Assembly: GCF_020055635.1 (NCBI RefSeq) | Contig: NZ_JAIPUT010000008.1 | Location: forward strand, 56,468-120,467 | Direction of reading: 5' to 3' | Length of the DNA stretch: 64,000 bases | DNA from: Marivita sp. | Lineage (GTDB): Bacteria > Pseudomonadota > Alphaproteobacteria > Rhodobacterales > Rhodobacteraceae | Shown here: positions 60,986 through 64,000 of the stretch, one piece after another | How positions within the stretch are numbered: position 1 is the first letter of the stretch | Layout: each line of letters starts with the position of its first letter | The notes under the pieces: generated by a model | What the model saw: the letters and a program-made list of their open reading frames with translations, nothing else | The model's database searches: none | Told to the model about the DNA's origin: nothing | Position numbers and translations under genes: made by a program

Positions 60986-61610
60986 CTTGCCCCCGCGAAA
61001 GCGTTCTCCCGATCCGGCTGCGGCCGGATTTTTCCGTTGTTTTCGGGGGTTATGCGGGAGGGGCTGAGCACTGGCCCCCGCGCCAGGAGGCCCGGAAGCG
61101 GTCTCTCAGGGTCGATATTCTCCGGACCTCATGACTACGCGGATTTGGTGAATAGCTTGCAAGTATCCGATATTGAGCGTTTTTCAAGCGCGCGTACACT
61201 GTACTTCGACGTGGGTGGCGTTTGTGAGACGGAACCCGAGTCGAACTCTGCTCCCAAGTGGGCGAGACCTGCGACCTGAGGCTGCAACGACACGCAACTA
61301 GGGTTTCGCAGCCAAAGCTGGCGCCTATACACCGGGCCCGCGAGAGCTCCGTTGAGTTGACTCCGCTACAATCTGCGGACAAAGGGACCGTGCCCTACAC
61401 AAGATGTTGCTGAGGGGAGCGCCGGTGTGCCATGTTGGAAGAGGCTCAGCCTCATGTTGATACGTAGCGCCCAGGCGGGAAATTCAGCTATCGGCTTAGC
61501 CACCAGTAAACAGTAATGTGCTTACATTGCGAAAGAGCAAGTAGCCACAAAGAAAACGGCCCCCACGCAAAGGGCTCAATGAATAACAAGAGCAGGGAGA
61601 GCGTCCATAA
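60986..61610. other. Unexplained 625-bp stretch next to the tRNA
   Basis: No convincing protein gene lies between the tRNA and the DNA methylase fragment. The part after about 61140 is richer in A and T than the rest of the window and has no ribosome-binding sites with good ORFs. I see no intact integrase and no repeat of the tRNA 3' end. It may be a degenerate remnant of an integrated element or contain non-coding RNA. Confidence 0.5.
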
Positions 61611-61816
61611 ATGTCATTCCGCTACATCGGCTCGAAGGCTCGGATCGTCGACGGCATCATAGAACTGATTGGGCCGCCTGATGGAGGGGTATTTGTTGAC
61701 GCATTCTCTGGAACTGGCGCAGTGGCAGAAGCCGCTTCCAAGTCTGGCTGGAAAGTTCATGTAAACGACCATCTTAGTTCGTCGGCAATCATGTCATTCG
61801 CAAGACTGGTGTCTCA
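61611..61816 (+). pseudogene. D12-class adenine DNA methyltransferase, truncated by an IS
   Basis: The first 68 codons encode MSFRYIGSKARIVDGIIELI followed by VFVDAFSGTGAVAEAASKSG, the start and SAM motif I (FxGxG) of N6-adenine methylases of the D12 family. The frame is cut at about 61817, where an IS5-family element begins, and the rest of the gene is not seen on the far side. The target-recognition and DPPY catalytic parts are lost, so the fragment cannot be active. Such genes usually belong to restriction-modification or phage modules. Confidence 0.85.
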
Positions 61817-62734
61817 GAGTCCGTCTCAAAAGGTCCTGTAGCGCGCGATGCGTCGGGACATGAGCTTGATCATGGAGAGCTGGATCATGGTCTGGACGGT
61901 TGCGGCGAAGCGCTCGAAATCCTTTGCAAGTCGGCGGTTGATTGTGATCCACGCGAAGGTGCGCTCGACGATCCATCGCTTTGCCTGAACCACGAAGCCG
62001 GCATCGGAGTGCCGGATGATTTCGACCGGGCGCGGCGCGGCGTCGGCCACGCGCGGTCCCTGGTATCCGGCGTCTGCAAAGAAGCGCTCTATGAAGGGGA
62101 AGCGGGCGGCGATGCGGTCGAAGACGAGGGCCGCGCCGTCGCGATCCTGCACGCCGGCCGAGTGGACTTCGATGCGCATCATCAGGCCGAGCGTATCGCA
62201 GAGCAGGTGGCGCTTGCGTCCCTTCACGCGCTTTCCGGCGTCGAAACCGACCGCATCCCGGGCGTCGGGGCCGGTCTTGACGCTCTGACTGTCGATGATG
62301 GCCGCCGAGGGGCTTTCTTCCCGCCCCTCCAGATCGCGGCATCGGCGGTAGAGCGTCTCGTGGACGCGCGCCCATGTTCCGTCGTCGCGCCACGCTCGAA
62401 AGTAACCGTAGACGGTGCTGCGCGCAGGAAAGTCGCGTGGCAGCATCCGCCATTGGCAGCCGGTCTGGAGCAGATAGAAAATCGCATCGACCACCCGGCG
62501 CAGGCACGTCCTGCGCGGTCGCCCGCCGGGCTTCGCCGCCGGCAGCAGCGGCGCGATCAGCCCCCACTCCCGATCCGTCATGTCGCTTGAATACGCCCCG
62601 CCGAGGCGCGCATAGTCTCGCCGGGTGGCCGCCGTCCAAGCCATCCGATCCTCCGTCGTATCTTGCCAGGAACAACGGTGAATCAGGCGGGCGGCGGTCA
62701 TTCAACCCGTTTCACACCCTTTGCGGACAGGCTC
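61817..62734 (-). mobile_element. IS5-family insertion sequence 1
   Basis: The element is 918 bp with imperfect ends: the left begins GAGTCCGTCTCAAAAGG and the right, read inward, GAGCCTGTCCGCAAAGG (12 of 17 identical). It encodes one transposase on the minus strand. Flanks do not give a matching target duplication (CTCA left, TTAG right), suggesting later rearrangement. Confidence 0.85.
61826..62644 (-). CDS. IS5-family transposase (single frame)
   Basis: The 272-residue protein has the DUF4096-type N-terminus (MAWTAATRRDYARLGGAYSS, DMTDREWGLIAPLLP) and the DDE catalytic triad: Asp in SAAIIDSQSVKTG, Asp in FFADAGYQG and Glu in KRWIVERTFAWIT. ATG 62644 follows GGAGG. The frame appears intact, so it may be active. 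It cut the D12 methylase gene. Confidence 0.92.
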   Translation of the reverse strand: MAWTAATRRDYARLGGAYSSDMTDREWGLIAPLLPAAKPGGRPRRTCLRRVVDAIFYLLQTGCQWRMLPRDFPARSTVYGYFRAWRDDGTWARVHETLYRRCRDLEGREESPSAAIIDSQSVKTGPDARDAVGFDAGKRVKGRKRHLLCDTLGLMMRIEVHSAGVQDRDGAALVFDRIAARFPFIERFFADAGYQGPRVADAAPRPVEIIRHSDAGFVVQAKRWIVERTFAWITINRRLAKDFERFAATVQTMIQLSMIKLMSRRIARYRTF

Positions 62735-63192
62735 TTAGGCCGTGTGGACGGATTTGAGCAAGATGAAGGTCGCGGCGAGAGCGACGATGGATCTGAAGTT
62801 TCTGGCGGTTTTTTCGCAGCGTAGCGCCACGCGTTTGAACCGTTTCAGCTTTCCCATCATCTGCTCGATGCGGGCGCGGCCCCGGTAGAGCGCCTTCGCG
62901 AAGCGCGCGGGAATGGCCTTGCGGTTCGAGCGGTGCGGGATCACCGGAACGGCGCCGCGCTCGCGCGCCAGGGCGCGGTTGGCGTCGCTGTCATAGCCCT
63001 TGTCGCCGATGACGGCGCGGGCCGGTTCGTCCGGTCCGGCGTCGATCAATGCTTCGAACATCGGGCTGTCGGCCGCTTCGCCACCGGTCAATTCGAAGGC
63101 GACAGGAAGTCCGTCGTGGTCTGTTTTCAAATGGATTTTCGTGCCGAACCCGCCCCGCGACCGCCCGAGCGCCTGGCTCGTCTGCCCCCTTT
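62735..63192 (-). CDS. IS5-family transposase, second frame (orfB part)
   Basis: Beginning near the slippery run, this frame encodes the C-terminal transposase half: QTSQALGRSRGGFGTKIHLK, catalytic Asp in VIGDKGYDSDAN and Glu in RGRARIEQMMGKLKRFKRVA. It has no good start of its own and should be made by a -1 frameshift from orfA. The stop TAA (62735-62737) lies in the flanking target DNA outside the terminal repeat. Confidence 0.85.
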
Positions 63193-63516
63193 TGCGCCGG
63201 CCGCGGAGACATGCGCCCGGATCACCGTCGAGTCGAACATCTGCACCAGATGCGCGGTCTCGCTCAGGCCCGCCAGTATCGCGAAATAGTCCTCGAACAC
63301 ACCCGCCTTGCCGAGCCGGTCGAACCGTTTCCACACGCTGTTCCAGTTTCCGAACCGATCGGGCAAGGCCCGCCAGGTGATGTTGTGGACGGTGAAGTGG
63401 TGGAGCGCTTCGAGGAACAGCCGGTCATCCCGCCCCCTGGCGCCCCGCCGAGGCAGACAGGCCCTGAACGCCTCCAACGCCAGTTCCCAATCCTCTTCGT
63501 TCATCTTCGTGGACAT
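63127..63516 (-). CDS. IS5-family transposase, first frame (orfA)
   Basis: The 129-residue N-terminal part starts at ATG 63516 after GGGAGG and contains the DUF4096-type domain (DWELALEAFRACLP, NITWRALPDRFGNWNSVWKR) and the first catalytic Asp in LVQMFDSTVIRAHVS. In-frame continuation beyond AAGAKGG is Arg-rich and unlike the family, which indicates that the productive route is the -1 shift at AAAAGGGGG (63185-63193) into orfB. Confidence 0.88.
   Translation of the reverse strand: MSTKMNEEDWELALEAFRACLPRRGARGRDDRLFLEALHHFTVHNITWRALPDRFGNWNSVWKRFDRLGKAGVFEDYFAILAGLSETAHLVQMFDSTVIRAHVSAAGAKGGRRARRSGGRGAGSARKSI
63185..63193 (-). promoter_or_regulatory. Probable -1 frameshift run
   Basis: On the minus strand the run AAAAGGGGG spans codons GCA AAA GGG GGC of orfA. 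A slip of one base back joins orfA to orfB in the frame that restores the conserved GQTSQALGRSRGG. Two-frame transposases with such runs are common in this IS group. Confidence 0.65.
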
Positions 63517-63727
63517 CGACGGCCTCCCGCAAATTCGTCGATGTCCTATGAATCAGCAAGAAATGCTGATGGGAATCCTTCTCAAGCGGGGTGAGTCAAT
63601 TCGTCCACATGGCCTAGTGTCCGAGCGAAACGGAAGAGCCCGTTTTCGGGATTTCCACGGTCTGACGTTCGTGCAAGTCTGCGGAGATGCGCAGCGGTGT
63701 CAGTTTCAGCGTCTCTTCCAGCGACCG

Positions 63728-64000
63728 TCAGCGGTTGAAAGCGATCGTCGCGGATGGCAACAGCCCGCAGAAGCACGCCTCCTCCAGCCGGGTGCGCGAC
63801 AATGCGAGGGTCACGCAGGATTTCTCCGGATGCGCGCGGGTGTGGGAGACGAACAACTCGATTGCCCCCCCGGCCTCCCGCGCGGCCAGCGCCCGCGCGC
63901 CGACGGCCTGGCGGTTGACGCGGCGCTCGAACAGCGACTGCTCGGTCTCGAAATCGAAGGGGGCGGCGATCTCCACCCGGTCGAACCCGTCCCGCCCGGC
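63728..64000 (-). CDS. Unrecognised gene, C-terminal part
   Basis: The frame is open to the window edge and encodes at least 90 residues, ending LEEACFCGLLPSATIAFNR. A GTG at 63976 could be an internal start. The sequence (FDFETEQSLFERRVNRQAV, GGAIELFVSHTRAHPEK) is Arg/Glu-rich, soluble, and matches no family I recognise. It is beyond both IS elements and does not continue the D12 methylase. The rest lies outside the window. Confidence 0.6.
   Translation of the reverse strand, partial: AGRDGFDRVEIAAPFDFETEQSLFERRVNRQAVGARALAAREAGGAIELFVSHTRAHPEKSCVTLALSRTRLEEACFCGLLPSATIAFNR

Larger units (their letters stand above)
62738..63613 (-). mobile_element. IS5-family insertion sequence 2
   Basis: About 876 bp with near-perfect terminal repeats: left GGCCGTGTGGACGGATT and right, inward, GGCCATGTGGACGAATT (15 of 17). 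The flanks are TTAG (62735-62738) on the left, which is also the right flank of IS 1, and CTAG (63613-63616) on the right. Both fit the YTAR target of this family but are not identical. It encodes a two-frame transposase. Confidence 0.88.

Noticed and set aside
61190..61290. Additional tRNA-like gene downstream of tRNA-Ser
   Set aside because: A GAGTCGAACTC-like segment resembles a T arm, but acceptor and anticodon arms cannot be paired.
61794..62705. Second long minus-strand frame in IS 1
   Set aside because: It is a different frame of the same transposase sequence, Arg/Pro-rich without the DDE residues.

Overview
This is a GC-rich chromosomal segment from an alphaproteobacterium, almost certainly a Rhodobacteraceae member of the marine Roseobacter type. 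The evidence is a circularly permuted two-piece tmRNA gene, a DMSP demethylase/acryloyl-CoA reductase pair (dmdA-acuI), the trgA-trgB-cysK tellurite-resistance cluster first described in Rhodobacter sphaeroides, and many domain families typical of this group (DUF1194, DUF2852, DUF4169, DUF882). Start codons were chosen mainly from Shine-Dalgarno spacing and gene overlaps, so several CDS are shorter than the longest open frame.

Layout. 1-3455: end of a class II aldolase/adducin gene, LysR and GntR regulators (overlapping), and a divergent class III aminotransferase. 3.6-8.2 kb: GDSL-esterase autotransporter, then a divergent DUF882 peptidase-like protein and L,D-transpeptidase (cell wall). 8.2-10.8 kb: lpxD, a dedicated acyl carrier protein and a ketoacyl synthase, followed by a striking array of five different perfect palindromes. 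11.3-17.3 kb: glnE, a small conserved ORF, a bactofilin overlapping an M23 endopeptidase, and a DUF455 protein. 17.5-27.4 kb: peroxiredoxin, an AsmA/YhdP-like giant, an oligopeptide-type binding protein, queA, an MFS transporter, DUF924, and class I fructose-bisphosphate aldolase with a LacI-type operator. 27.5-31.4 kb: P450 plus membrane alpha/beta-hydrolase operon, DUF4345, DUF1194. 31.6-34.8 kb: ssrA (tmRNA), a second DUF1194, the ClpXP adaptor SspB, and fumC, followed by a second palindrome array. 35-42.8 kb: DUF4169/RHH pair, creatinase, RDD, DUF2852, YbaK-like, rne, tusA, ccdA.

42.8-50.4 kb: a GntR regulator with a clear operator, a divergent DUF2182-DUF1326-DinB-dmdA-acuI run, then a universal stress protein and a BCCT transporter. 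Together these look like a DMSP/compatible-solute locus: uptake, demethylation, and detoxification of acryloyl-CoA. 50.5-60.8 kb: a class V PLP enzyme, photolyase, cyclopropane-fatty-acid-synthase-like methyltransferase, trgA-trgB-cysK, an MscS channel, AlaX and a small membrane protein, with several 1-4 nt overlaps that imply translational coupling.

60.9-64 kb: a tRNA-Ser(GGA) marks the edge of an accessory region. It contains about 600 bp of unexplained, more AT-rich DNA, the N-terminus of an adenine-specific D12 DNA methyltransferase cut by an IS5-family element, a second IS5-family element (two-frame transposase) joined to the first, and an unrecognised partial gene at the window end.

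The most unusual sequence feature is the pair of palindrome arrays just after the fabF-like gene and fumC: neighbouring 20-24 bp palindromes share size, spacing and mostly a TTCGAA centre, but have completely different arms. Structure rather than sequence is conserved.
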